Below are positions 40,272 through 47,775 of a stretch of 64,000 nucleotides of DNA, piece after piece (within the stretch, counting starts at the first letter, position 1; the number at the start of each line of letters is the position of its first letter). The stretch is from contig NZ_JBNAGJ010000005.1 in NCBI RefSeq assembly GCF_049803795.1, positions 1 to 64,000 of the forward strand, read 5' to 3'. The translations under genes were made by a program, and so were the position numbers. The notes under the pieces are model-generated. The model saw only the letters and a program-made list of their open reading frames with translations. It did not search any database and was not told where the DNA came from. Source of the DNA: Thalassobius sp002708925 (lineage in GTDB: Bacteria > Pseudomonadota > Alphaproteobacteria > Rhodobacterales > Rhodobacteraceae).

Positions 40272-40652
40272 ATGTTTGCGGTCCTCAAAACCGGCGGCAA
40301 GCAGTACAAGGTTCAGGCGGGCGATATTCTGCGCGTCGAAAAACTGGCTGCTGATGCGGGTGAAAAAATCCAATTCAACGAGATTCTGATGCTGGGCGGC
40401 GATAACCTCGTTGTGGGCGCGCCTCTGGTTGAAGATGCGGGCGTTCAGGCCGAAGTCGTCGATCAGATCAAAGGTGAGAAAGTCATCAACTTTGTGAAGC
40501 GTCGCCGGAAGCACAGCTCGAAGCGTACCAAAGGTCACCGTCAGCAGCTGACGCTGATCAAAATCACCGACATCCTGGCCTCGGGCGCAGGCAAGTCGGG
40601 TGTTAAGGCCGCTGTTGGCGCAGGTTCCGCACCTGCTGTCGCAGCCGAATAA
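40272..40652 (+). CDS. rplU: 50S ribosomal protein L21
   Basis: 126 aa. MFAVLKTGGKQYKVQAGDILRVEKL is the invariant L21 start; KRRRKHSSKRTKGHRQQLTLIKITDI is the conserved basic rRNA-binding region. An alanine/glycine-rich C-terminal extension of about 20 residues (ASGAGKSGVKAAVGAGSAP...) goes beyond the usual 103-aa length, as in other alphaproteobacteria. Followed 13 bases later by rpmA. Confidence 0.98.
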   Translation: MFAVLKTGGKQYKVQAGDILRVEKLAADAGEKIQFNEILMLGGDNLVVGAPLVEDAGVQAEVVDQIKGEKVINFVKRRRKHSSKRTKGHRQQLTLIKITDILASGAGKSGVKAAVGAGSAPAVAAE

Positions 40653-40665
40653 GGAGTAACGACAG

Positions 40666-40935
40666 ATGGCACATAAGAAAGCTGGCGGTTCATCTCGTAA
40701 CGGTCGCGACTCTGACGGTCGCCGCCTTGGCGTGAAACTGTATGGTGGCCAGGCCGCTATCCCCGGAAACATCATCGTGCGTCAGCGCGGCACCAAGTGG
40801 TGGCCGGGCCAGAACGTGGGCATGGGTCGTGACCACACGATCTTTGCAACCGCCGAGGGTAAAGTGACCTTCCACAAGGGCCTGAAAGGCCGCACCTTTA
40901 TTTCGGTTCTGCCAGTGGCGGAGGCCGCTGAGTAA
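40666..40935 (+). CDS. rpmA: 50S ribosomal protein L27
   Basis: 89 aa, MAHKKAGGSSRNGRDSDGRR start, GGQAAIPGNIIVRQRGTKWWPG core, KVTFHKG end, all standard. The N-terminal tail reaches the peptidyl-transferase centre in the ribosome. An AAGGAG site precedes it. Transcription with rplU ends at the hairpin at 40961-40990. Confidence 0.98.
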   Translation: MAHKKAGGSSRNGRDSDGRRLGVKLYGGQAAIPGNIIVRQRGTKWWPGQNVGMGRDHTIFATAEGKVTFHKGLKGRTFISVLPVAEAAE

Positions 40936-40960
40936 GCCGACCTAAAGGCAAAGTTGCATA

Positions 40961-40990
40961 GGGGATCGGCAAATCGCCGGTCCCCTTTTT
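40961..40990 (+). terminator. Intrinsic terminator after rpmA
   Basis: 10-bp stem GGGGATCGGC / GCCGGTCCCC (one T-G pair), loop AAATC, then TTTTT. Confidence 0.88.
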
Positions 40991-41008
40991 CGTTCGAGGA
41001 GGCAGCAC

Positions 41009-41251
41009 ATGTACGTTGCCGGACTGTTTGAAAATCCAGGCTTGTTTCGCCGCGCGGGTAAGGGCGCGGATCGGGGCGGGCTGCCGATCACACAGGTGTT
41101 CCTTAGCGGGGTTCTTGAAACCGCTTTGGAAAGTGCCATCTGTCTGACATTCTTTGGTTTTACCTCTGGCAGATGTCTTCATGGAGGAACGAAGACATCC
41201 ACCGTTAAGGGGGCAGTATCCTCGGAGTATATAGGAGGAGTAAACATATGA
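41009..41251 (+). CDS. Possible small protein upstream of GNAT gene
   Basis: 80-codon open frame, MYVAGLFENPGLFRRAGKG..., beginning 6 bases after a strong GAGGAGG (40997-41003) and ending in an ATGA overlap with the acetyltransferase ATG, both features of real coupled genes. Against it: unrecognised sequence, odd composition after residue 50 and a stem-loop inside the frame. It may be a leader peptide, a degraded gene or chance. Confidence 0.3.
   Translation: MYVAGLFENPGLFRRAGKGADRGGLPITQVFLSGVLETALESAICLTFFGFTSGRCLHGGTKTSTVKGAVSSEYIGGVNI
41172..41199 (+). repeat. Stem-loop presenting GGAGG in its loop
   Basis: GATGTCTTC and GAAGACATC, perfect 9-base arms, with a 10-base loop ATGGAGGAAC that displays a Shine-Dalgarno-like GGAGG. 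No T run follows, so it is not a standard terminator. Located in the leader of the acetyltransferase gene. Confidence 0.5.
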
Positions 41252-41787
41252 TGCTGAACAGGATCACCAATCAGGCGGTTATTGAAACCGACAGGTTCGA
41301 TCTGCGCCCGCTGCGCAAATCCGACCAGGGCCTGATCGAACTGCACGGCGGCGATGAACGGGTGGCGCGCAACACGCGCTCGATCCCGCATCCGATGCCA
41401 CCGGGCGCAACCGAAGCCTTCATCGCGCGCAGCATGGCCGATGACCGGATCGAGGACGTCTGGGCCATCGACGGCACCAAACTGGGCGCCTGCGAGGTCA
41501 TGGGCCTGATCGCGCTGGAGCGCATGGACCGCGGCCAGTCCGAGATCGGCTATTGGGTCGCCCCGGCGTTCTGGAACACCGGCCTTGCCTCGCAGGCGGT
41601 CACCGCGCTGATCGAGGCGAACCCGCAAAACAGTTCGACATTGTTTGCCGAGGTGTTTCAGGACAACCCGGCCTCGGCCCGTGTGCTGACGAATTGCGGT
41701 TTCGAATACCTGGGCGATGCCGAGACGTTCTCGGTGGCGCGCAATGGCAAGGTTCCGACCTGGACCTACAGCCGAAAACTGGATTGA
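41248..41787 (+). CDS. GNAT N-acetyltransferase (RimJ/RimL-like)
   Basis: 179 aa. The RimJ/RimL-type start ETDRFDLRPLRKSDQGLIELH, the core IGYWVAPAFWNTGLASQAVTALIE (acetyl-CoA binding motif A) and DNPASARVLTNCGFEYLGDAE are visible. ATG 41248 or 41251, behind GGAGGAG. Its place between rpmA and obgE is conserved in Rhodobacterales. The substrate (protein N-terminus, antibiotic or metabolite) is unknown. Confidence 0.92.
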   Translation: MMLNRITNQAVIETDRFDLRPLRKSDQGLIELHGGDERVARNTRSIPHPMPPGATEAFIARSMADDRIEDVWAIDGTKLGACEVMGLIALERMDRGQSEIGYWVAPAFWNTGLASQAVTALIEANPQNSSTLFAEVFQDNPASARVLTNCGFEYLGDAETFSVARNGKVPTWTYSRKLD

Positions 41788-41835
41788 GCAAAGACCGGAT
41801 TGCGAAACGCCCGGCCTTTGCGATAGGAGACGACC

Positions 41836-42873
41836 ATGAAATTTCTTGATCTCGCAAAGGTCTATATCCGGTCTGGCTCGGGCGGGGGGGGCTGTATCAG
41901 CTTCCGCCGTGAGAAATATATCGAATATGGCGGACCCGATGGTGGTGACGGCGGCAAGGGCGGCAGCGTCTGGGCCGAGGCCGTCGAAGGGCTGAACACG
42001 CTGATTGATTTCCGCTATCAGCAGCATTTCTTTGCCGATAACGGCCGTCCGGGCATGGGCAACCAGCGCACCGGGGCCGATGGCGGTGACATCGTTCTGA
42101 AAGTGCCGGTGGGCACCGAAATTCTGGACGAAGACCAGGAAACGGTGATTGCCGATCTGACCGAGGTCGGCCAGCGTATCCAATTGGCCCGCGGGGGGAA
42201 TGGCGGCTGGGGCAACCTGCATTTCAAATCCTCCACCAACCAGGCTCCGCGCCGATCCAATCCGGGGCAGGAGGGCGTCGAGCGTACCCTGTGGCTGCGG
42301 CTGAAACTGATCGCCGATGTGGGGCTGCTGGGCCTGCCGAATGCGGGCAAATCCACCTTTCTGGCGGCCACGTCCAATGCGCGGCCGAAAATTGCGGACT
42401 ATCCCTTTACCACGCTGCACCCCAATCTGGGTGTGGTGGGCATTGATGGGGTTGAATTCGTCGTGGCGGACATCCCCGGCCTGATCGAGGGCGCATCCGA
42501 GGGGCGTGGCCTGGGCGATCTGTTCCTGGGGCATGTGGAACGCTGCGCGGTGCTGCTGCATCTGGTCGATGGCAGCTCGGGTACGCTGATCGAGGATTAC
42601 CACACCATCATTGGCGAGCTGGAGGCCTATGGCGGCGCGCTGGCCGAAAAGCCGCGCATCACCGTTCTGAACAAGATCGACGCGCTGGACGATGAAGAAC
42701 GCGCCTTCCTGAAGGAAGAGCTGGAGGCCGCAAGCGGTACTTCGGTGATGCTGATGTCTGGCGTTTCCCGCGAAGGGGTGGATGGGGTCTTGCGGGCCCT
42801 GCGCGCCCAGATTGACGAAGACCGCCTGCGCCAGAAAGGCGGAGCAGACGAGGAAGAGACGTGGCACCCCTGA
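41836..42873 (+). CDS. obgE: GTPase ObgE/CgtA
   Basis: Essential ribosome-assembly and stress GTPase, 345 aa. Glycine-rich Obg domain (1-158; KVYIRSGSGGGGCISFRREK, GGPDGGDGGKGG), G domain with GLPNAGKSTF (G1), the FTTLHPNLGVV switch, DIPGLIEGASEGRGLG (G3) and NKID (G4). No long C-terminal extension. The 3' end overlaps proB by 13 bases, so both are co-translated. Confidence 0.98.
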   Translation: MKFLDLAKVYIRSGSGGGGCISFRREKYIEYGGPDGGDGGKGGSVWAEAVEGLNTLIDFRYQQHFFADNGRPGMGNQRTGADGGDIVLKVPVGTEILDEDQETVIADLTEVGQRIQLARGGNGGWGNLHFKSSTNQAPRRSNPGQEGVERTLWLRLKLIADVGLLGLPNAGKSTFLAATSNARPKIADYPFTTLHPNLGVVGIDGVEFVVADIPGLIEGASEGRGLGDLFLGHVERCAVLLHLVDGSSGTLIEDYHTIIGELEAYGGALAEKPRITVLNKIDALDDEERAFLKEELEAASGTSVMLMSGVSREGVDGVLRALRAQIDEDRLRQKGGADEEETWHP

Positions 42874-43967
42874 CCGACGCCAACCGCCTGGTGATCAAGA
42901 TCGGCTCGGCGCTGTTGGTGGACCGGGCGACGGGGGCATTGCGCGCGGATTGGCTGAAGGGGCTGGCCGCCGATGTGGCCTGGCTGAAGGGGCTGGGCAA
43001 GGACGTGATCCTGGTGTCTTCGGGCTCGATCGCGCTGGGGCGCGGGGTGTTGGGCCTGTCTGGCCCCGATCTGCCGCTGGAACAATCCCAGGCCGCCGCC
43101 GCCGTCGGGCAAATCCGTCTGGCCCGCGCCTATGAGGAGGATCTGGCCCCCCACGGGATCACGACCGCGCAGGTTCTGGTCACGCTGGAGGACAGCGAAA
43201 ACCGCCGCCGCTACCTGAACAGCCGCGCCACGCTGGAGACGCTGATCTCGCTCGGCGTGGTGCCGATTGTGAATGAAAACGATACAGTGGCCACCGATGA
43301 GATCCGCTATGGCGATAATGACCGGCTGGCCGCGCAGGTGGCCGTCACGGTGGGCGCGGATCAGCTGATTTTGCTGTCGGATGTGGATGGGTTCTATAGC
43401 GCCAATCCCCAAGAAGACCCCAGCGCGCGCCGCTATGAGGTGATCGACGAAATCACCCCCGAGATCGAGGCCATGGCCGGTGAGGGCGTGTCCGGCCTGT
43501 CCAAGGGCGGCATGATCACCAAGCTGATGGCCGCCAAAATGGCCACGGCGGGGGGCTGCGCGATGGCGATCACCGAAGGGTCCGTGATGCGGCCGCTCAG
43601 TGCGCTGCAAAACGGGGCGAATGCCACCTGGTTTACCGCGCAGGGCGATCCGCATCTGGCGCGCAAACGCTGGATCCACTCGATGAAACCGAAGGGGGAA
43701 ATCGTCGTCGATGCTGGTGCGATGGCGGCCCTGGGCAAGGGAAACAGCCTGCTGCCGGCGGGCGTCAAGGGCGTGACAGGAGTCTTCGGCCGCGGGGATC
43801 CCGTGGCCATCCTGGGCCCAGACGGGCGCAAACTGGGGCAGGGGCTCAGCCGCTACACCGCGGCCGAGGCTTTCCGGATCAAGGGGCACCGCTCGGGCGA
43901 GATTGAAACGCTTTTGGGCTATCCGGGCCGCGCCGCCCTGATCCACCGAGACGACATGGCGCTTTGA
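42861..43967 (+). CDS. proB: Glutamate 5-kinase
   Basis: First step of proline synthesis, ATP-dependent phosphorylation of glutamate. 368 aa from GTG 42861. Amino-acid kinase domain (VIKIGSALLV, VSSGSIALGRGVL, NENDTVATDEIRYGDNDRLAAQVA) plus the C-terminal PUA domain (about 275-368, GEIVVDAGAMAALGKGNSLLPAGVKGVTG), the full-length feedback-inhibited form. It overlaps the end of obgE by 13 bases. proA follows after 41 bases. Confidence 0.97.
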   Translation: MAPLTDANRLVIKIGSALLVDRATGALRADWLKGLAADVAWLKGLGKDVILVSSGSIALGRGVLGLSGPDLPLEQSQAAAAVGQIRLARAYEEDLAPHGITTAQVLVTLEDSENRRRYLNSRATLETLISLGVVPIVNENDTVATDEIRYGDNDRLAAQVAVTVGADQLILLSDVDGFYSANPQEDPSARRYEVIDEITPEIEAMAGEGVSGLSKGGMITKLMAAKMATAGGCAMAITEGSVMRPLSALQNGANATWFTAQGDPHLARKRWIHSMKPKGEIVVDAGAMAALGKGNSLLPAGVKGVTGVFGRGDPVAILGPDGRKLGQGLSRYTAAEAFRIKGHRSGEIETLLGYPGRAALIHRDDMAL

Positions 43968-44008
43968 CGCCTAAGATATTGAACTGACAGGGAAACCGGA
44001 GGTCAGAA

Positions 44009-45262
44009 ATGAAAGACGCAACAGATATTCACGCGGTGATGACCGAGATTGGCAAACGCGCCAAGGCCGCCGCGGCCGAGCTGGGATTTGCCAGCGCCGA
44101 ACGCAAACACGCGGCCTTGATCGGGGCGGCGGATGCGGTGTGGAAGAACCGCGCCGAGATCATCGCCGCCAACGCCAAAGATCTGGAATATGGCCGCGAA
44201 AAAGGGTTGAGCCCGGCGATGATGGACCGGCTGATGCTGGACGAAGACCGGATCATGGGCATCGTCAATGGGCTGCGTGCGGTGGCGGAACAGGCCGATC
44301 CCGTGGGCGAGGTGCTGGCCGAATGGGACATGCCCTCGGGGCTGCATATTCGCCGGGTGCGCACGCCCTTGGGCGTCATCGGGGTGATCTATGAAAGCCG
44401 CCCGAACGTGACAGCGGATGCCGGTGCGCTGTGCCTGAAATCGGGGAATGCGGTGATTTTGCGGGGGGGCTCGGAAAGTTTTCATTCCTCGGGCGCGATT
44501 CATGCCTGTCTGGTCGAGGGGCTGAAAGCCGCCAACCTGCCCGAGTACGCGGTGCAGCTGGTGCCCACGCGCGACCGCGCCGCCGTTCAGGAATTGTTGA
44601 CGATGACCGATTATGTGGACGTGATCGTGCCCCGTGGGGGAAAAGGCTTGGTTGGCTTGGTCCAGCGCGAGGCCCGCGTGCCCGTGTTCGCCCATCTGGA
44701 GGGGATCGTGCACGTCTATGTGGACAAGGACGCCGATCCGGCCAAGGCTCTGGATGTGGTTCTGAATGCCAAAACCCGCCGGACGGGCATTTGTGGGGCG
44801 GCAGAATGTCTTTTGATTCACAAAGACATAGCCGACACTCTGGGCGCTGATCTGGTCAATGCGCTGATCAAGGCTGGCGTTGAGGTGCGGGCCGAGGGGC
44901 TGAATGGCTCGGTCGCAGCTGCGCCCGAGGATTGGGGGAAAGAGTACCTTGATGCCATCATCGCCGCCAAGGTTGTGGATGATGTGGATGGGGCGATTGC
45001 GCATATCCGGCAATATGGTTCGAATCACACCGATTGCGTGATCACGGAAAACGATGCCGTCGCGAACCGGTTCTTTGAGCGTCTGGACAGCGCGATTCTG
45101 ATGCGCAATGCCTCGACTCAGTTTGCCGATGGGGGCGAATTTGGCATGGGTGCCGAGATTGGGATCGCCACCGGGAAAATGCACGCGCGTGGCCCGGTGG
45201 GGGCGGCTCAGCTGACCAGTTTCAAATACCTGGTAGAAGGCGACGGCACCACGCGCCCCTAA
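44009..45262 (+). CDS. proA: Gamma-glutamyl phosphate reductase
   Basis: NADPH-dependent reduction of gamma-glutamyl phosphate to glutamate-5-semialdehyde, second step of proline synthesis. 417 aa, normal. The aldehyde-dehydrogenase-type catalytic Cys lies in TGICGAAECLLIH; GVIGVIYESRPNVTADAGALCLKSGNAVILRGG is the cofactor-binding block. Its TAA overlaps the TAG of the convergent chpT gene (shared CTAA, 45259-45262), so there is no space for an intrinsic terminator between them. Confidence 0.97.
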   Translation: MKDATDIHAVMTEIGKRAKAAAAELGFASAERKHAALIGAADAVWKNRAEIIAANAKDLEYGREKGLSPAMMDRLMLDEDRIMGIVNGLRAVAEQADPVGEVLAEWDMPSGLHIRRVRTPLGVIGVIYESRPNVTADAGALCLKSGNAVILRGGSESFHSSGAIHACLVEGLKAANLPEYAVQLVPTRDRAAVQELLTMTDYVDVIVPRGGKGLVGLVQREARVPVFAHLEGIVHVYVDKDADPAKALDVVLNAKTRRTGICGAAECLLIHKDIADTLGADLVNALIKAGVEVRAEGLNGSVAAAPEDWGKEYLDAIIAAKVVDDVDGAIAHIRQYGSNHTDCVITENDAVANRFFERLDSAILMRNASTQFADGGEFGMGAEIGIATGKMHARGPVGAAQLTSFKYLVEGDGTTRP

Positions 45263-45858
45263 AACGTGATCGAGGCCGAGGTGTCGCCCTGAGTTACCTT
45301 GGCCGTTCGCCCCAATTGACCCAGCAATCCGGGCAGCAGGGCAAATTGCACCTGCCCGGCGCTGACCTCCAGCGGGTTCACCGGGGCCGATTGCAACAGC
45401 GGCCACAGCGATTCGTCCATCTGAATGCGCCGTCCCTGGCCGGTCAGAACCCACGCTGCTCCATCATGGTTAATCACGATGTCGCCGCCAAGGGGCAGGG
45501 CGCTTTCCAAACACATCACAGCCAGAAAGGCGGCCCTGAGGCTGGGCCGATCAGGTGGAATATCCGATTGATATTCAACGGTAATTCTGGCCCCTTTCGA
45601 GATGTCGCGCAAAATGGTGTTGATCTCTTGCAAGGTGACGCTCTGACCTTCGCCAGCCTTGCCGAAGGCGACACGGAAAAACCGGACGCGGGCATTCGCA
45701 TTCTCAACGCTTTCCGCGATCAGGGACAGCTCGGGCGAGGGCGGCATCCCCATCAGCAGCAGCTCCAGCCCGTTCCCGATGGCCCCGATCGGACTGATCA
45801 GATCATGGCAGATGCGCGACCCTATCAATGTGCTTAGTTCGACGCTATTGTGCGGCAA
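45259..45858 (-). CDS. chpT: Histidine phosphotransferase ChpT
   Basis: Relays phosphate from the CckA receiver to CtrA (and CpdR) in the alphaproteobacterial cell-cycle phosphorelay. 199 aa. The dimerisation helix carries the phospho-His in SRICHDLISPIGAIGNGLELL, and a degenerate ATPase-like domain follows (INTILRDISKGARITVEY... ), as in Caulobacter ChpT. The start is TTG 45858, chosen because GGAGGG (45865-45870, minus strand) lies exactly 6 bases upstream and no ATG fits. It is divergent from the DUF3553 gene with only 24 bases between start codons. Confidence 0.9.
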   Translation of the reverse strand: MPHNSVELSTLIGSRICHDLISPIGAIGNGLELLLMGMPPSPELSLIAESVENANARVRFFRVAFGKAGEGQSVTLQEINTILRDISKGARITVEYQSDIPPDRPSLRAAFLAVMCLESALPLGGDIVINHDGAAWVLTGQGRRIQMDESLWPLLQSAPVNPLEVSAGQVQFALLPGLLGQLGRTAKVTQGDTSASITF

Positions 45859-45882
45859 ATTCTTCCCTCCGAAAGTGAGCCC

Positions 45883-46065
45883 ATGGACGATTTGAATGCC
45901 TTTCTGGAACCTGGAATGCGGGTTCAGCACCCTGGTTGCCCCGAATGGGGGATTGGTCAGGTGCAATCGAACATTCGCGGCAAAATCACCGTGAATTTTC
46001 CAGATGCCGGAAAGGTCGTGATCGACGGGTCCCGTATTGTTCTTACTCCGGTCTTTGATGACTGA
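45883..46065 (+). CDS. DUF3553-domain small protein
   Basis: 60 aa, MDDLNAFLEPGMRVQHPGCPEWGIGQVQSNIRG..., ending in GSRIVLTPVFDD. DUF3553 has an SH3/CarD-like small beta barrel (PxxGxGxVxS...VxFxxxGxxxI) seen in RNA-polymerase or nucleic-acid-associated proteins; the role is unknown. The ATG has only a weak upstream GTGAG. It lies divergent from chpT and upstream of olsBA, a conserved neighbourhood in Rhodobacterales. Confidence 0.85.
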   Translation: MDDLNAFLEPGMRVQHPGCPEWGIGQVQSNIRGKITVNFPDAGKVVIDGSRIVLTPVFDD

Positions 46066-46071
46066 ATGTGG

Positions 46072-46087
46072 TTAACGTAAAGCTAAC
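46072..46087 (+). promoter_or_regulatory. CtrA-like site upstream of olsB
   Basis: TTAAC-GTAAAG-CTAAC, one mismatch from the CtrA consensus TTAAC-N6-TTAAC. It lies 94 bases before the olsB ATG, just after the DUF3553 stop. ctrA itself is encoded 3 kb downstream. Inference from motif likeness only. Confidence 0.4.
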
Positions 46088-46180
46088 ACAACTTGGGGTT
46101 TAGTAAACCCTGGCCTCACCTGTTGCTTTTCCAGCATGGCTTTCCTACAAACAGGCCCAGACCGACAGGATCGCAATAAG

Positions 46181-46960
46181 ATGCCCGAGAATTCACCGCA
46201 ATACCTTGTAAAGCTTGCAGAATCCGAGGCCGAGCTGCGTGCGGCCCAGGGGCTGCGATACGAGGTTTTTATTCGCGAACTGGGCGGATCGGGGCCGCTG
46301 GTCGATCATGAACAGGGCTTGGAAATTGATCGGTTCGACCCGTATTTCGACCATCTGATCCTGCTGGATCAGGCGCGTGGCGGCGATGTGGCGGCGCAGA
46401 TTGTCGGGGTTTACCGGGTGTTGCGCGATGATCAGGCGGCGGCTCTGGGGCAATTTTATTCCGAAGACGAGTACGACCTGACCCCGTTGAAACAAAGTGG
46501 GCGCAGGCTGTTGGAACTGGGGCGGTCCTGCCTGCACAAAGAGTATCGCGGCGGTGCGGCCATGTTCCATTTGTGGAATGCTCTGGCGTCCTATGTATTT
46601 GAACACAAAATAGAAATCCTGTTCGGAACGGCCAGCTTCCACGGCACCGATCCGCAGAAACTGGCCCAGCCTCTGTCGATGTTGCATCACAACCATCTGG
46701 CGCCCGAGGGGGTGCGGGTGCAGGTGCGCGGGCACAGCAGCACGCGGATGGATCTGGTGCCGCCCGAGGCGCTGGATCGTAAGGCGGCCATGCTGGGGGT
46801 GCCGGCCTTGATCAAGGCCTATCTGCGGCTGGGGGGCTTTGTCGGAGAAGGGGCCTTTATCGACACGGATTTCAACACGACGGATGTCTGCTTGATCATG
46901 GATACCGCCCGCATGAACGAGAAGCAAAAATCATTATACTCCAAAGGGGTTACGGCGTGA
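46181..46960 (+). CDS. olsB: L-ornithine N(alpha)-acyltransferase OlsB
   Basis: First step of ornithine-lipid synthesis: transfers a 3-hydroxyacyl group from acyl-ACP to ornithine, giving lyso-ornithine lipid. 259 aa from ATG 46181 (AGGA about 10 bases upstream; ATG 46136 is a longer option). GNAT-like acyltransferase_5 family: LRYEVFIRELGG, EIDRFDPYFDHLIL, VGVYRVL, LELGRSCLHKEYRGGAAMFHLW. The stop overlaps the GTG start of olsA by 4 bases (GTGA). Acts at the inner membrane. Confidence 0.93.
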   Translation: MPENSPQYLVKLAESEAELRAAQGLRYEVFIRELGGSGPLVDHEQGLEIDRFDPYFDHLILLDQARGGDVAAQIVGVYRVLRDDQAAALGQFYSEDEYDLTPLKQSGRRLLELGRSCLHKEYRGGAAMFHLWNALASYVFEHKIEILFGTASFHGTDPQKLAQPLSMLHHNHLAPEGVRVQVRGHSSTRMDLVPPEALDRKAAMLGVPALIKAYLRLGGFVGEGAFIDTDFNTTDVCLIMDTARMNEKQKSLYSKGVTA

Positions 46961-47775
46961 ACCTAAACTGGGACATGCCCCCGGAACCGCCCCGCGCAAG
47001 CCTCGGCCTTCGGGGCTGGAGCCTGGCGCTTGGGCGTGGCATCCCCCTGGCGTTTCTGGTGTTCGGAGGGCTATTGCTGCTGTTGCTGGTGCGCCTGTTC
47101 GAGCGGCCGCTTTTCGGGCTTCAGCGCCCTGTTACGCCGCATATCACGCAGTTCGTGTGCCGTAATGCCTTTCGGATCATGGGGTTTCGATTTGAAACCA
47201 AGGGGGATGTGATGCGGCAACGCGGTGCCGTGGTGGCCAATCACTCGTCCTGGCTGGATATTTTCACGCTGAACGCCCGCAAACGAATCTATTTCGTGTC
47301 CAAAGCCGAGGTGGCCAAATGGCCGGGCATCGGCTGGCTGGCGCGGGCGACGGGGACTGTGTTTATCCGGCGCGACCGCAAAGAGGCGAAAGCGCAGCAA
47401 GAAATCTTTGAAAACCGTCTGCTGGCCGGGCATAAGCTGCTGTTCTTCCCCGAGGGAACCTCGACCGATGGTTTGGTGGTTTTGCCTTTTAAATCAACGC
47501 TTTTTCAGGCGTTCTTTACAGATCACTTAAGGCATGAGATGCACATCCAGCCAGCCACGGTGATCTATACGCCACGCAGCGGTGAAGACCCGCGGTTTTA
47601 CGGCTGGTGGGGCGAGATGGATTTCGGCTCGCATCTGCTGAAGGTGCTGGCGAATCCGCGTCAGGGGCGCGTGAAAGTGGTGTATCACCGGCCCGTGCGG
47701 GTGGATGATTTTCCCAACCGCAAAAGCCTGGCCGCCTATGCCGAGCAGACCGTGCGCAGCGCGATGCCGGATTAG
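46957..47775 (+). CDS. olsA: Lyso-ornithine lipid acyltransferase OlsA (PlsC family)
   Basis: O-acylation of lyso-ornithine lipid, possibly also lysophosphatidate. 272 aa. A hydrophobic anchor (about 28-46, IPLAFLVFGGLLLLLLVRL) leads to the PlsC domain with NHSSWLD (HX4D), the FVSKAEVAKWPGIGWL and FIRRDRKEA segments, and FFPEGTSTDG. Starts at GTG 46957 in overlap with olsB, with AAAGGGG upstream. Its TAG overlaps the TAA of the convergent mnmA gene (TTAG, 47772-47775). Confidence 0.93.
   Translation: MNLNWDMPPEPPRASLGLRGWSLALGRGIPLAFLVFGGLLLLLLVRLFERPLFGLQRPVTPHITQFVCRNAFRIMGFRFETKGDVMRQRGAVVANHSSWLDIFTLNARKRIYFVSKAEVAKWPGIGWLARATGTVFIRRDRKEAKAQQEIFENRLLAGHKLLFFPEGTSTDGLVVLPFKSTLFQAFFTDHLRHEMHIQPATVIYTPRSGEDPRFYGWWGEMDFGSHLLKVLANPRQGRVKVVYHRPVRVDDFPNRKSLAAYAEQTVRSAMPD

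Larger units (their letters stand above)
40936..41247 (+). other. rpmA-GNAT intergenic region
   Basis: 312 bases holding the rpmA terminator, a candidate small gene (41009-41251), a perfect 9-bp stem-loop (41172-41199) and the GGAGGAG Shine-Dalgarno of the acetyltransferase. The DNA is less GC-rich than the flanks. Confidence 0.5.
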
